DNA of 64,000 nucleotides from Streptomyces caniscabiei (GTDB lineage Bacteria > Actinomycetota > Actinomycetes > Streptomycetales > Streptomycetaceae): contig NZ_JABXWI010000001.1 of the NCBI RefSeq assembly GCF_014930365.1, forward strand, positions 755,958 to 819,957. The letters run 5' to 3'. Shown piece by piece: positions 1-7,042 of the stretch. A model generated the notes under the pieces. That model was given only the letters and a program-made list of their open reading frames with translations, had not been told where the DNA came from and made no database searches. Each line of letters opens with the position of its first letter. Within the stretch, counting starts at the first letter, position 1. Position numbers and translations under genes: made by a program.

Positions 1-4
1 CACC

Positions 5-304
5 ATGCTCGTCGTGCTGGCCCTCAACTACGACGAGTTCCGGGCCTGGTGCCGCGACAGCGGCCTGCGTCCGAACGACCGCGAGGTGATGTTCGCCGAC
101 CGGGAGGAACGCCTGCGCGGCCTCACGAACATCAAGGTCATCCGCTGCCGCCGCTGGGACCTCCACCCGGACGCCCTCCGCATCAACCGGACCGCAGAGA
201 TCATCGAGCAAAGGAGCCAACCATGGGATTCGGCAGCGCAGGGCTCACGTTCTTCAACCCCGTCGCCCGCTCCCTCATCGAGGCTGGCGCCTCCGACGAG
301 TTGA
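5..304 (+). CDS. Hypothetical phage protein, possibly 5' truncated
   Basis: A 99-residue reading frame starts four bases into the window, so the true start may lie upstream. It begins MLVVLALNYDEF and carries alternating charged and hydrophobic segments ending near NRTAEIIEQRSQP. I recognise the general look of small actinophage proteins with an N-terminal beta strand, but no function. The last 27 codons overlap the next gene and are low complexity, so the gene's end may be poorly constrained. The ribosome binding site of the following gene (aaaggag) lies inside it, suggesting translational coupling. Confidence 0.5.
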   Translation: MLVVLALNYDEFRAWCRDSGLRPNDREVMFADREERLRGLTNIKVIRCRRWDLHPDALRINRTAEIIEQRSQPWDSAAQGSRSSTPSPAPSSRLAPPTS

Positions 305-444
305 AGGAGAAGGTCCTCACGAAGTTGATCGCTGATCTCCAGGCCGAGGACTGGGACACCGAACTGGACTCGCTGCAGCTGTTCCTCGACGACCCCGCGA
401 TCGTCCGCGCCTTCGCCAACAACAGCATCCACTGGGAGGACTGA
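223..444 (+). CDS. Small hypothetical phage protein (73 aa)
   Basis: Starts at the ATG seven bases after an aaaggag ribosome binding site; a longer upstream extension in the same frame lacks one and is arginine/proline rich like a shadow frame. The product begins MGFGSAGLTFFNPVARSL and is acidic in its second half, ending IHWED. It contains no membrane segment or cysteine pair. It lies three bases before the HAD-like gene, so the two are probably co-translated. Function unknown. Confidence 0.65.
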   Translation: MGFGSAGLTFFNPVARSLIEAGASDELKEKVLTKLIADLQAEDWDTELDSLQLFLDDPAIVRAFANNSIHWED

Positions 445-447
445 TCC

Positions 448-855
448 ATGACGATCGCTGTGGACTTTGACGGAGTGATCCACTCCTACCGGCGTGGCTG
501 GCAGGACGGCAGCATCTACGACCAGCCCATGCCCGGCGCCCTCGACGGGCTTCGTGATCTCCTCGACCACGACAGCGTGTTCGTCTTCACGGCCCGGGAC
601 CCGGAGCAGGTCGCGCCGTGGCTGGAGCGGTACGGCTTCGACGTCACCACCAACCAGTCGTGCCCCGACTGCCCGCCCTTCGGCGTCACCACCATCTGCA
701 CGACCTGCAAGGGGACCAGGCTGCTCACGTTCTGGAACCAGCGCGGCCAACTGCTGGTGACGAACCGCAAGCTGCCCGCGACCGCGTACCTCGACGACCG
801 GGCCGTCCGCTTCGAGACCTGGGACCAGGCGCTTGCCGACCTCACCAGCCCCTGA
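448..855 (+). CDS. HAD-superfamily phosphatase-like phage protein
   Basis: The 135-residue product opens with MTIAVDFDGV, the class I HAD motif with nucleophile D6 and acid/base D8. A second motif, VFTARDPEQV, sits near residue 50 and a C-terminal AYLDDRAVRF near residue 115 supplies acidic metal-binding residues. A Cys-x2-Cys then Cys-x2-Cys pair (residues 71-91) may hold a zinc ion in the cap region. Such short HAD proteins are common in actinophages, where they are thought to act on nucleotide or polynucleotide phosphates; the substrate cannot be told here. The start follows a ggagg site at the end of the previous gene. Confidence 0.8.
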   Translation: MTIAVDFDGVIHSYRRGWQDGSIYDQPMPGALDGLRDLLDHDSVFVFTARDPEQVAPWLERYGFDVTTNQSCPDCPPFGVTTICTTCKGTRLLTFWNQRGQLLVTNRKLPATAYLDDRAVRFETWDQALADLTSP

Positions 856-865
856 ACACACGGCA

Positions 866-901
866 GGGGCGTGCCCACTCCGCCAAGACCAGGCACGCCC
901 C
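866..901 (+). terminator. Hairpin after the HAD gene
   Basis: GGGGCGTGCC (866-875) pairs perfectly with GGCACGCCCC (892-901). No T-run follows, as is usual in Streptomyces, so this may be a factor-assisted terminator or a processing site. Confidence 0.5.
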
Positions 902-943
902 CAGGTGTTGATCACTGTACCCCCGCCCACCAGGGAGAACACC

Positions 944-1813
944 GTGACCACCACCATCCCCACCCCACCCACCACCTGCGGCGCCTGCAACCACCCGCAG
1001 GACGCGCACGACACCCGCAAGGGCCACTGCACCACCTGCGCAGACACGTGCGCGTACCGGCCGCCCCGGCTCCTCGTCTGCGGCCTCTGCTACGAGGAGC
1101 TGGGCGAAGAGGTCCACCCGCACCCCGACTGCACGCTCGGTCACCTCGGCACTGTGGCCGACCGCTGGGAAACCCTGGAGGAGCGCGCCGGCACCCGCCC
1201 GGTCACCAGCTGGCCCCCGGCCATGGGCATCACCCGGCTCATGTCCGACGAGGAGCGCCAGGAGCTCGCCGACGAGCGAGCCGACACCGACCCGGACGCC
1301 CCCGGGCCCCGGCCAGCCCCGGTCGACGTGGACGTCCTGGACGTCATGACGACCGTCGAGACGGGTCTGGTCACGGCTGCGGACTGGCTCGCCTCCCGTA
1401 TCCAGCGCGAGCCCGTCAAGGCCCCGACCGGGAAGGGCTGGGGAGACGAGGCGCACAAGGCCGCGGTGCTGCTCGCCGCGAAGGACTCCGCCGACCCGGC
1501 CCGGTGGCGCTTCACCGGGCAGCGCACGGCCACGGCGGCCGCCGAGTGGCTCGCCGCACGCCTCGCCGACCGGCCCGGCCCGTTCCGCCGACTCGACGAC
1601 GGCGAACGCGGAGCCGTCGTCGAGGTCGCCCGCATGGCCAGCGAGCTCGTCCGCCGCAGCCTCGGCGACGCCCGTCGCGTCGAGCCGGTCCCGCACCCGT
1701 GCCCGCACCCCTGCGGCGGGCAGCTGGTCGTCGAGGGAGGGGACGGCGAAGCACCGATCGTCCGCTGCACCGAACGACACTGCGGGCGCACCTGGACCGA
1801 GACCGCCGCATGA
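944..1813 (+). CDS. Zinc-ribbon hypothetical phage protein (289 aa)
   Basis: Starts at GTG 944 after a gggagaac site; upstream in-frame codons run into the preceding hairpin. The N-terminal 70 residues hold several CxxC pairs (CGACNHPQDAH, CTTCADTC, CGLCYEELG), and the C-terminal 35 residues hold a second zinc ribbon (CPHPCGGQL then CTERHCGRTW). The middle section is helical and alanine rich. This arrangement of small zinc-binding domains at both ends suggests nucleic acid or protein binding. No enzyme motif is seen. Its stop overlaps the next start (ATGA). Confidence 0.7.
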   Translation: MTTTIPTPPTTCGACNHPQDAHDTRKGHCTTCADTCAYRPPRLLVCGLCYEELGEEVHPHPDCTLGHLGTVADRWETLEERAGTRPVTSWPPAMGITRLMSDEERQELADERADTDPDAPGPRPAPVDVDVLDVMTTVETGLVTAADWLASRIQREPVKAPTGKGWGDEAHKAAVLLAAKDSADPARWRFTGQRTATAAAEWLAARLADRPGPFRRLDDGERGAVVEVARMASELVRRSLGDARRVEPVPHPCPHPCGGQLVVEGGDGEAPIVRCTERHCGRTWTETAA

Positions 1814-1962
1814 CGCGCCCTGACGGCCCTCGACAGCCACAGCCATGCGACGTCCCCACCGGAGAACACTCACCCGGCAACGCCCGCCTCTACCCCTGCG
1901 GTTGGCGCTGCACCACCCACGCACCACGCCCAGTGACGCCCGTCAGCCACCCAGATCGTTGA
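1810..1962 (+). CDS. Small Cys/His-rich phage protein (50 aa)
   Basis: ATG at 1810 overlaps the previous stop by four bases, a typical coupling arrangement. The 50-residue product contains LYPCGWRCTTHAP, a compact Cys-x3-Cys-x2-His cluster, in an otherwise proline-rich chain. Similar short proteins are widespread in Streptomyces phages and integrative elements. The function is unknown. Confidence 0.6.
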   Translation: MTRPDGPRQPQPCDVPTGEHSPGNARLYPCGWRCTTHAPRPVTPVSHPDR

Positions 1963-2104
1963 CCCTGTAGCACCACCCGCGCCCCGCGCGGTACCGTCAT
2001 GGACGGCAGATGCCCCCCGTAGGGCGTCACCTCCACACAAAGCGAGCCCCGGCAAGGAGACTCCAACTCCCGCCAGGGCTCTGACCGTCGGAGAGTGACC
2101 TCCT

Positions 2105-2899
2105 ATGGCTGAGCAGCACCCTAGTGCGCCCACCCACCCCAGCAACACCCAGCCACGCGCCATCACCGCGCTGGCCATCACCGCCGCCGCCCTCATCTTC
2201 CTCCTGACGGGCGTCTCCCTCTGGCTCTCCTACGAGCACCTCCACGACGTCGGCGCCCGTCACGGCTTCGCTGACGACCCCATCCGTGCCTGGGCCTGGC
2301 CCGCCACCCTCGACCTGTTCTACGCCGCCGGAGAGGTCCTCATCCTCCGCGCTGCCCTCGCCCGCCGCATCGACTGGTGGGCCATCAGCCTGGTCGTCTT
2401 CGGCGCCGGCGGATCCATCGCCCTGAACATCGCCGGAGTCGGCGAGAACGCCCACGTGCTCGACTACGTGGTCGCCGCGGTCCCGCCGGTCGCATCGCTG
2501 CTGGCGTTCGGCGCGCTGATGAACCAGCTGTACCGACTCCTCGCCCAGCGGGCCGAGGCTTCCGCGCCCATTGTCGCGCCCGCCGCCGAGGAGACTGACG
2601 GTGAAGAGGAGCACGTGACGGCTCCCGTCATGCCGCCCGCGCCCCCCGTCATGCCCCCGGCCCCGCCCGCGTCCATCCCCGCGCCGATCCAGTACAGCGA
2701 CCCGCGGTGCTCCGTCATCCGCCCCCTGTACGACGCGGGCACCCGCCCGGGCACCAAGGCCATGCGGACCGCGATCATCGCGGCCGGGTACCCGGACCTG
2801 TCCGACGGGTTCATCCGGGGCACCCTGCGGGCCGAGATCGAGAAGCACGAACCGCTCCTCGCCAGCCTGCCGCCGGCCCCCGTCGCCATCACCGCCTGA
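2105..2899 (+). CDS. DUF2637 membrane protein (SpdA-like)
   Basis: The 264-residue product has four hydrophobic segments within residues 20-150 (ITALAITAAALIFLLTG, then DLFYAAGEVLIL, WAISLVVFGAGG and AAVPPVASLLAFGAL). A Pro/Ala-rich linker follows, then a C-terminal helical domain of about 60 residues (PRCSVIRPLYDAG onward) resembling a winged-helix fold. This is the DUF2637 layout known from Streptomyces conjugative elements and phages, where related Spd proteins are linked to plasmid spread between hyphal compartments. It heads a cluster of three more membrane proteins. A role in transfer is an inference from family and context. Confidence 0.75.
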   Translation: MAEQHPSAPTHPSNTQPRAITALAITAAALIFLLTGVSLWLSYEHLHDVGARHGFADDPIRAWAWPATLDLFYAAGEVLILRAALARRIDWWAISLVVFGAGGSIALNIAGVGENAHVLDYVVAAVPPVASLLAFGALMNQLYRLLAQRAEASAPIVAPAAEETDGEEEHVTAPVMPPAPPVMPPAPPASIPAPIQYSDPRCSVIRPLYDAGTRPGTKAMRTAIIAAGYPDLSDGFIRGTLRAEIEKHEPLLASLPPAPVAITA

Positions 2900-2910
2900 C
2901 CGCGCAGCTC

Positions 2911-3066
2911 ATGCCCGCCGTGGTGTTCGGCGTGTTCTGCGCCGTGTGCGTGCTGGTGGCCTTCGTCGGCCTGGTGCTCGTCACCCCTCGCGACGTCCCC
3001 CGAATCACCGGGACGTGCGCGCTCATCCTGACTTTCGCGGCGCTCGGCGTCGCCATCCTCCGCTGA
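2911..3066 (+). CDS. Small two-helix membrane protein (51 aa)
   Basis: The ATG at 2911 begins MPAVVFGVFCAVCVLVAF, a first membrane segment. A short charged turn (VTPRDVPR) leads to a second segment (CALILTFAALGVAIL), and the protein ends one residue later. It lies 11 bases after the DUF2637 gene and nine before the next membrane gene. Small double-spanning proteins of this kind accompany Spd clusters in Streptomyces elements. No specific function can be assigned. Confidence 0.6.
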   Translation: MPAVVFGVFCAVCVLVAFVGLVLVTPRDVPRITGTCALILTFAALGVAILR

Positions 3067-3075
3067 GGAACCCCT

Positions 3076-3585
3076 GTGACCTTCGTGACCATCGGTGGCG
3101 TCACCATCGGCTTCTGCATCCTGGCCTACACCCTCGTCAAGTGGTGGCCCGGCGCCAAGACCTTGCGCACCGACCCCTTCCGACAGCTCGCCCGCCTCCT
3201 CCCCTTCGTTCTCGCCTGGTGCTACGGCGTCCTCGCCGTCCTCAGCATCGGAGGCCTGGTCGGCTGGATCGCCGACTCCTGGCTGTGGATCAACTCCTGG
3301 CTCGGCGACGTCGCGCTCGTCTGGGGCGTCGGCGGTCAAGGCGGCACACGAGCCTCCGGCGTCTCCTACCTGCCGCTCACCCAGCCCGGCGCGGGCCTCA
3401 CCCTCATCCTCACCGCGACCATGTGCGCCGCCCTCAAGGTGTCCGCCCGCCGCGACGACCTGTTCATGGGCATGTGGTGCGGCATCACCCTCGGCACCAG
3501 CGCGGGCGTTGCGGGCCTCGCTGCCGTGCCGCTCGCGCAGGCCGTGAACTGGGCTGGCGACGGCCTGTACGGGGCGATCGCATGA
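3076..3585 (+). CDS. Integral membrane protein (169 aa)
   Basis: GTG start at 3076 preceded by a gaggaac site. The product has about four membrane segments: VTIGFCILAYTLVKWW, LLPFVLAWCYGVLAVLSIGG, GLTLILTATMCAALK and a C-terminal GITLGTSAGVAGLAAVPLAQ. It belongs to the transfer-like cluster with the flanking genes and overlaps the next gene by four bases. No catalytic motif is seen. Related proteins sit next to DUF2637 genes in integrative elements, so a membrane complex is plausible. Confidence 0.65.
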   Translation: MTFVTIGGVTIGFCILAYTLVKWWPGAKTLRTDPFRQLARLLPFVLAWCYGVLAVLSIGGLVGWIADSWLWINSWLGDVALVWGVGGQGGTRASGVSYLPLTQPGAGLTLILTATMCAALKVSARRDDLFMGMWCGITLGTSAGVAGLAAVPLAQAVNWAGDGLYGAIA

Positions 3586-4205
3586 CCGAGGAGAAGGCCG
3601 GGGGAGAGACCGAGGAGGAAGCGCCCAGCCGTATCGCTGGCGGATGCGTTGCCGTGGTCCTCACCGGCGTCGCCGTCCTGGTCCTGAAGGCCATCGTGAC
3701 CGTGGCCCCCTACGTCGCCTACTTCGTGGTCGGGGTGCTCGCCTGCCTTGCCTGGCAGAAGGGGCGGACGTGGCTTGGCTCTCGTCGTGCCAGCGATGCC
3801 GAGGAGACGGAGGAGGCTCCGGCGCCTGACGTCGGCGAGGCTCTGCGCCGTCTCGTCGGTGACGACAACGGCGTCCTCCTCACCCGCCTCCGCGACGACC
3901 TGAAGCTCCCTGACACGAAGGTCGTGAAGCAGCTCCTGGACGAGGCCGGCATCAAGTGGAAGGCCGTGCGCACCAGCCTGGGGAATGGCCCGGGTGTGCA
4001 TAAGGGCGACATCCCGCCCGCTGCCTCTCCCGTCGTCGTCGACGCCCATGGTGGCGGTTGTTGTTGCAGGTCAGACGACAACGGCAACACCGACAACGGC
4101 GGAGAAGGGGATCCAGAGAAGGGGATCCGTGTAGAGCGCACCGACGACGGATTCCGGGTCTTCGACCTGAGCAGCAACGACCACCACGGCTCCGCCCGCA
4201 CCTAA
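3582..4205 (+). CDS. Membrane-anchored winged-helix-like protein
   Basis: ATG 3582 overlaps the upstream stop (ATGA). The 207-residue chain has a charged N-terminus, two membrane segments at about residues 18-57, an acidic linker and a domain at about 85-150 (VGEALRRLVGDDNGVLLTRL then KVVKQLLDEAGIKW) that reads like a winged helix and ends GVHKGDIPP. The last 50 residues are acidic and contain the odd run GGGCCC. The domain order fits membrane-tethered DNA-binding proteins seen next to DUF2637 in Streptomyces mobile elements. It is the last gene of the four-gene membrane cluster, closed by a strong hairpin. Confidence 0.65.
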   Translation: MTEEKAGGETEEEAPSRIAGGCVAVVLTGVAVLVLKAIVTVAPYVAYFVVGVLACLAWQKGRTWLGSRRASDAEETEEAPAPDVGEALRRLVGDDNGVLLTRLRDDLKLPDTKVVKQLLDEAGIKWKAVRTSLGNGPGVHKGDIPPAASPVVVDAHGGGCCCRSDDNGNTDNGGEGDPEKGIRVERTDDGFRVFDLSSNDHHGSART

Positions 4206-4209
4206 GACT

Positions 4210-4255
4210 CCGGGCCGGCCGACAGCTTCCAGGCATTCCGGCCGGCCCGGTTCCC
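4210..4255 (+). terminator. Terminator of the membrane cluster
   Basis: CCGGGCCGGCCG (4210-4221) pairs over 12 bases with CGGCCGGCCCGG (4239-4250), followed by ttcccc. Confidence 0.75.
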
Positions 4256-4283
4256 CATCCCGAGAAGAGACAGGAGCGCCATC

Positions 4284-4430
4284 ATGGCACTCGGCTGGAA
4301 GAAGGCACCCGAGCCGGACGATCCCCGTTTGCAGGGGCACGAGACGACTTACCAGGCGTCGCGTGGCGGCTGGTTCAAGGCGGAGGAGAAGCCCGTCCCG
4401 GGCACACCGAAGGAGAAGAAGAAGGCGTGA
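4284..4430 (+). CDS. Small charged phage protein (48 aa)
   Basis: ATG 4284 follows a caggagcgcc site. The product begins MALGWKKAPEPDDPRL and ends GTPKEKKKA, so it is basic at both ends, with one aromatic patch (RGGWFKAEEK). Its stop overlaps the GTG of the next gene. It is too short for domain assignment; position, ribosome binding site and overlap are the evidence that it is real. Confidence 0.55.
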   Translation: MALGWKKAPEPDDPRLQGHETTYQASRGGWFKAEEKPVPGTPKEKKKA

Positions 4431-4636
4431 GCGAGCGCGTGAAGGTCAAGATCCTGCTGGTGGTGGGCGATCAAGCTGAGGTCGTGGCTGACGCGGCCGA
4501 CACTTCGGATCCCGTTCGGTACCCGGTGGCGGAGATCACCGAGGCGGTCGGGCTGCGGCGCGGTCAGCTGCCTGGGAAGCGACTGACGGCCGAGGTCGGC
4601 CCGGGTGATCGTCTGTCGGGCTGGCGGTTGGCCTGA
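4427..4636 (+). CDS. Small hypothetical phage protein (69 aa)
   Basis: The GTG at 4427 overlaps the previous stop (GTGA). The 69-residue product starts VSERVKVKILLVVGDQ and alternates beta-like and helical stretches, ending GDRLSGWRLA, which suggests a small beta-rich fold. It is followed directly by a terminator. The function is unknown. Confidence 0.55.
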   Translation: MSERVKVKILLVVGDQAEVVADAADTSDPVRYPVAEITEAVGLRRGQLPGKRLTAEVGPGDRLSGWRLA

Positions 4637-4646
4637 CGTCAGGTTG

Positions 4647-4680
4647 CGGCCCTGATCCCTGGTGTGGGTCGGGGCCGTTT
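4647..4680 (+). terminator. Terminator hairpin
   Basis: CGGCCC (4647-4652) pairs with GGGCCG (4672-4677), extended inside by GAtCCC with GGGTC, and is followed by TTTCC. Confidence 0.75.
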
Positions 4681-4695
4681 CCTTCCCCAAGAGTG

Positions 4696-4725
4696 TTGCA
4701 ATTCAATACATCAATGTGCGACAAT
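4696..4725 (+). promoter_or_regulatory. Vegetative-type promoter in an AT-rich island
   Basis: TTGCAA (4696-4701) is separated by 18 bases from GACAAT (4720-4725). The stretch is clearly more AT-rich than its surroundings, lies right after a terminator and 65 bases before the next gene, so it probably starts a new phage transcript. Confidence 0.6.
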
Positions 4726-4789
4726 GGAACCGTAAACGGGAAGGGGCCGCGAACCCCAACCCACCACCCAAACAGGAAGGAAGCCGGAC

Positions 4790-5170
4790 ATGGCTGACTC
4801 CCAGGACATGACGATGGGATACCTCGCCTCGCGCATCGGCGACATCTACACCGGCATCGCCCTGCTCTGCATGAGCCTCCCGGTCGAGATCGTCCTCCCG
4901 ATCGGCACCGTCTCCAACGTCGAGGTGATCCCGGCCGTCCGCCGGGTCGCCGAGATCGTTGAGGACCAGCCGATGCCCGAGGAGGTGCAGGCGGAACTCT
5001 TCGCCTCCTGCGTCTTCTGGCTCGCCGCGATCGACCTCTACGGGCTCCTCACCCGGGACTTCCACGAGGTCCGCGTCCAGTCCGCACTGGCCAACCTGAT
5101 CATGGCCGAGGACTCGGCCAAGGCGGTCGCCGTCTGGATCAGGGAACAGCCGGAGCCCGAAGACAGCTGA
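4790..5170 (+). CDS. Hypothetical phage protein (126 aa)
   Basis: ATG 4790 is preceded by an aaggaag site and by the AT-rich promoter at 4696-4725. The chain is mostly helical, acidic at its C-terminus (REQPEPEDS) and has mildly hydrophobic patches (IALLCMSLPVEIVLPIG and CVFWLAAIDLYGLL) that look like protein core rather than clear membrane spans. It is a single-gene transcription unit between a promoter and a terminator. I do not recognise the family. Confidence 0.65.
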   Translation: MADSQDMTMGYLASRIGDIYTGIALLCMSLPVEIVLPIGTVSNVEVIPAVRRVAEIVEDQPMPEEVQAELFASCVFWLAAIDLYGLLTRDFHEVRVQSALANLIMAEDSAKAVAVWIREQPEPEDS

Positions 5171-5178
5171 TCAACCCA

Positions 5179-5205
5179 CCGCCCCCGGCAGCCAGCCGGG
5201 GGCGG
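5179..5205 (+). terminator. Terminator hairpin
   Basis: CCGCCCCCGGC (5179-5189) pairs perfectly over 11 bases with GCCGGGGGCGG (5195-5205) around a five-base loop. Confidence 0.75.
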
Positions 5206-5226
5206 ACCCCGTTCCAGAATAAGAAC

Positions 5227-5288
5227 GACCGGCAGGCCCGGGCCGAAGCCCAGGCACCCCGTGGGGTGCTCGCGAAAACCTGCCGGTC
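5227..5288 (+). ncRNA. Candidate three-way-junction structured RNA
   Basis: A perfect 10-bp outer stem, GACCGGCAGG (5227-5236) with CCTGCCGGTC (5279-5288), encloses two hairpins. These are GGGC-CGAA-GCCC (5240-5251) and GCACCC-CGTG-GGGTGC (5254-5269), followed by an unpaired CTCGCGAAAA. It lies between a terminator and the ribosome binding site of the next gene, in its presumed 5' leader. I recognise no known RNA family. It could be a cis-regulator of that gene or a small stable RNA. Confidence 0.5.
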
Positions 5289-5315
5289 CCACCCAGCCAG
5301 AAGGGCCGGACCACC

Positions 5316-5720
5316 ATGGTAGACAGCCAGCCGCAGGGCGAGACCCTGCCCGAGATCGCCGCCCGCCACGGCCGCGCGTACGACACCCTCCGCGCACAGT
5401 GGTCACGCCACCCCGCCTGGCCTGACCCCATCGGGAAGCGCGGCCGCTTCAAGATCTACGACCCCACCGCCGTCGACCGCGTCATCGCCGAGCACTTCGA
5501 GCGCCAGGCCGCCGAGCTCGAACCGGCCCGGCTCTACACCGCCCAGGAACTGGAGGACGCGGGCATCGGCATCAAGGCCGGCACCATCCGCGCAGACCTC
5601 ACCCGAAACCGCTGGCCCGAGCCCGACGACACCGGGAACGGCGTGAACCGTTGGACCGGGCAGACCGTCATGACGGCCATGACGGGCCGTCGCGGATACC
5701 GCCGCAGCACGGAAGGCTGA
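5316..5720 (+). CDS. Probable DNA-binding protein, two helix-turn-helix units
   Basis: The 134-residue product has an N-terminal segment LPEIAARHGRAYDTLRAQW with the look of a helix-turn-helix, then a wing-like GKRGRFKIYDPTAVDRVI. A second repeat-like unit, YTAQELEDAGIGIKAGTIRADL, follows, and the C-terminus is basic (TGRRGYRRS). This matches the MerR-like or AlpA-like helix-turn-helix style of phage accessory regulators. It follows the structured leader at 5227-5288 and an agaagggccgg ribosome binding region, and lies four bases before the next gene. The target is unknown. Confidence 0.65.
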   Translation: MVDSQPQGETLPEIAARHGRAYDTLRAQWSRHPAWPDPIGKRGRFKIYDPTAVDRVIAEHFERQAAELEPARLYTAQELEDAGIGIKAGTIRADLTRNRWPEPDDTGNGVNRWTGQTVMTAMTGRRGYRRSTEG

Positions 5721-5724
5721 CCTG

Positions 5725-6114
5725 ATGACTCAAGACCTGGTGCAGTGGCTGCACGCCCAGCTCGACGAGGACGAACGGATCGCGCGGGCGGCGGGCGGCC
5801 TCGCCTGGTCCCGGTCACCGGATTACCTGGGGGATCCAGCGGCGATCCGCGACTCGGAGCAGGAGCGGGTCGTGTGTTACGAGGGCTGGCCATCTGAGGG
5901 GCAGGCGGTGCACATCGCGGCATGGGATCCGGCACGGGTGCTGCGGGAGATCGACAGCAAGCGGCGGATCATCGCCGAGCACGAGCGCTACGCGGCCGAG
6001 CGCCGCCGCATGATGGGCGGCTGGGACCCGCAATCCGATGACTCGCCCATCCTCGCCGCTCTCGCTGCCGTGTACGCGGACCGGCCCGGCTACCGCGAGG
6101 AATGGCGGCCGTAG
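5725..6114 (+). CDS. DUF6221-type phage protein
   Basis: The 129-residue product starts MTQDLVQWLHAQLDEDER, a pattern I associate with the DUF6221 family of Streptomyces phage and prophage proteins. The middle part (HIAAWDPARVLREIDSKRRI then AEHERYAAER) is a long basic helix typical of that family. It ends with DRPGYREEWRP. Function is unknown. It is the last gene before a 326-base gene-free stretch. Confidence 0.7.
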   Translation: MTQDLVQWLHAQLDEDERIARAAGGLAWSRSPDYLGDPAAIRDSEQERVVCYEGWPSEGQAVHIAAWDPARVLREIDSKRRIIAEHERYAAERRRMMGGWDPQSDDSPILAALAAVYADRPGYREEWRP

Positions 6115-6440
6115 CCTCGACGCGCGACAAGTCCAGGTAGTCCGCCGGGGTCCATCTGTTCCTCATCGTTCGTCATTCGTCGGCACAGTTCCGCGACGTT
6201 GTTGCATTCCGGGACAACGTGATCCATCCTGGGGCCAAGTCCGGCGTGCCCGGACACCGAAGCCCAGAGTGCACAGGCACACAGAAGGCCCGCCACAGCG
6301 CGGGCCTTCGCCATCTCCCCGCCGCACCCGTGTCCGAGCTATGCCTCACTCGTGTCACAGAAGCGCTTCGACGCCTTCACGCACCTCACACACTCACTAC
6401 ATTGGCCCCTCTCACCCAAAATCCCACCAAGAGGGGCCAC
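6115..6440 (+). other. Gene-free stretch with a terminator
   Basis: No convincing gene is seen. A terminator-like hairpin, AAGGCCCGC (6285-6293) with GCGGGCCTT (6300-6308), closes the previous transcript. The rest before the ATG at 6441 is less GC-rich (ctcacacactcactacattgg) and probably carries the promoter of the next gene, but no clear -35/-10 pair could be chosen. Confidence 0.6.
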
Positions 6441-6965
6441 ATGAGCCAGCAGTACCCACAGCAGCAGCCGGGGTGGGTTCCGCCACAGCCGCCGAAGAAG
6501 ATGTCCACCGGGGCCAAAGTCGCCCTGGGATGCGGCATCCCAACCGTCCTCGGCCTCCTCTTCCTCGGCGGCTGCGCCGTCCTCGTAGGCGGAGTCGCCG
6601 AAGAGGTCGACGAGGGAATCAAGCGCGACCAGAAGTCCAGCGAGGCCGAGAACAAGCGCGCCGGCGAGGAAGACGTCAAGATCACCGCCTGCAGCATCGG
6701 CGACGACGGATTCGGCGGCCAGGAGCTGAAAGTCAAGCTCCAGGTCACCAACAACGGCAAAGACCGAGCCAGTTACCTCGTCGAAGGCGAAGTAACCGAC
6801 CAGGACGGCAACCAGATCACCACCATCAACGCCTTCGCCAAGGACCTCAACCATGGAAAGTCGAAGGCCGAGAACAACGCGGCCTTCGCCACGGGCGAGG
6901 ATCTGAAGGACGCCACAAAGATCACCTGCAAGATCCTCAACGTCGATCGCACCGCAGTCCTCTAG
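6441..6965 (+). CDS. Membrane-anchored FxLYD-like protein (174 aa)
   Basis: Start ATG 6441 follows an agagggg site. The N-terminus is Gln/Pro rich (QQYPQQQPGWVPPQPP). One membrane segment follows (VALGCGIPTVLGLLFLGGCAVLVGG, residues about 27-51), then an outside domain with the beta pattern of FxLYD-type proteins (VKITACSIGDDGF onward). Such a cytoplasmic proline tail, membrane anchor and extracytoplasmic beta domain are common in Streptomyces envelope proteins. In a prophage this could be a lysogenic conversion gene acting at the host surface; that is inference. It forms a single-gene unit with its own terminator. Confidence 0.7.
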   Translation: MSQQYPQQQPGWVPPQPPKKMSTGAKVALGCGIPTVLGLLFLGGCAVLVGGVAEEVDEGIKRDQKSSEAENKRAGEEDVKITACSIGDDGFGGQELKVKLQVTNNGKDRASYLVEGEVTDQDGNQITTINAFAKDLNHGKSKAENNAAFATGEDLKDATKITCKILNVDRTAVL

Positions 6966-6985
6966 CTGTACGACCGCCCACACAT

Positions 6986-7018
6986 AGGCCCGGCCCGCCC
7001 GTGCGAGGCCGGGCCTTC
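6986..7018 (+). terminator. Terminator hairpin
   Basis: AGGCCCGGCC (6986-6995) pairs perfectly with GGCCGGGCCT (7007-7016), followed by TTCGC. It isolates the packaging operon from upstream genes. Confidence 0.8.
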
Positions 7019-7042
7019 GCGCGCTCAGGGGGGTGACCGCGC

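Noticed and set aside
6090..6314. Minus-strand ORF with signal-peptide-like start
   Set aside because: Its first codons are the stem of a terminator hairpin (6285-6308) and the rest has no family features.
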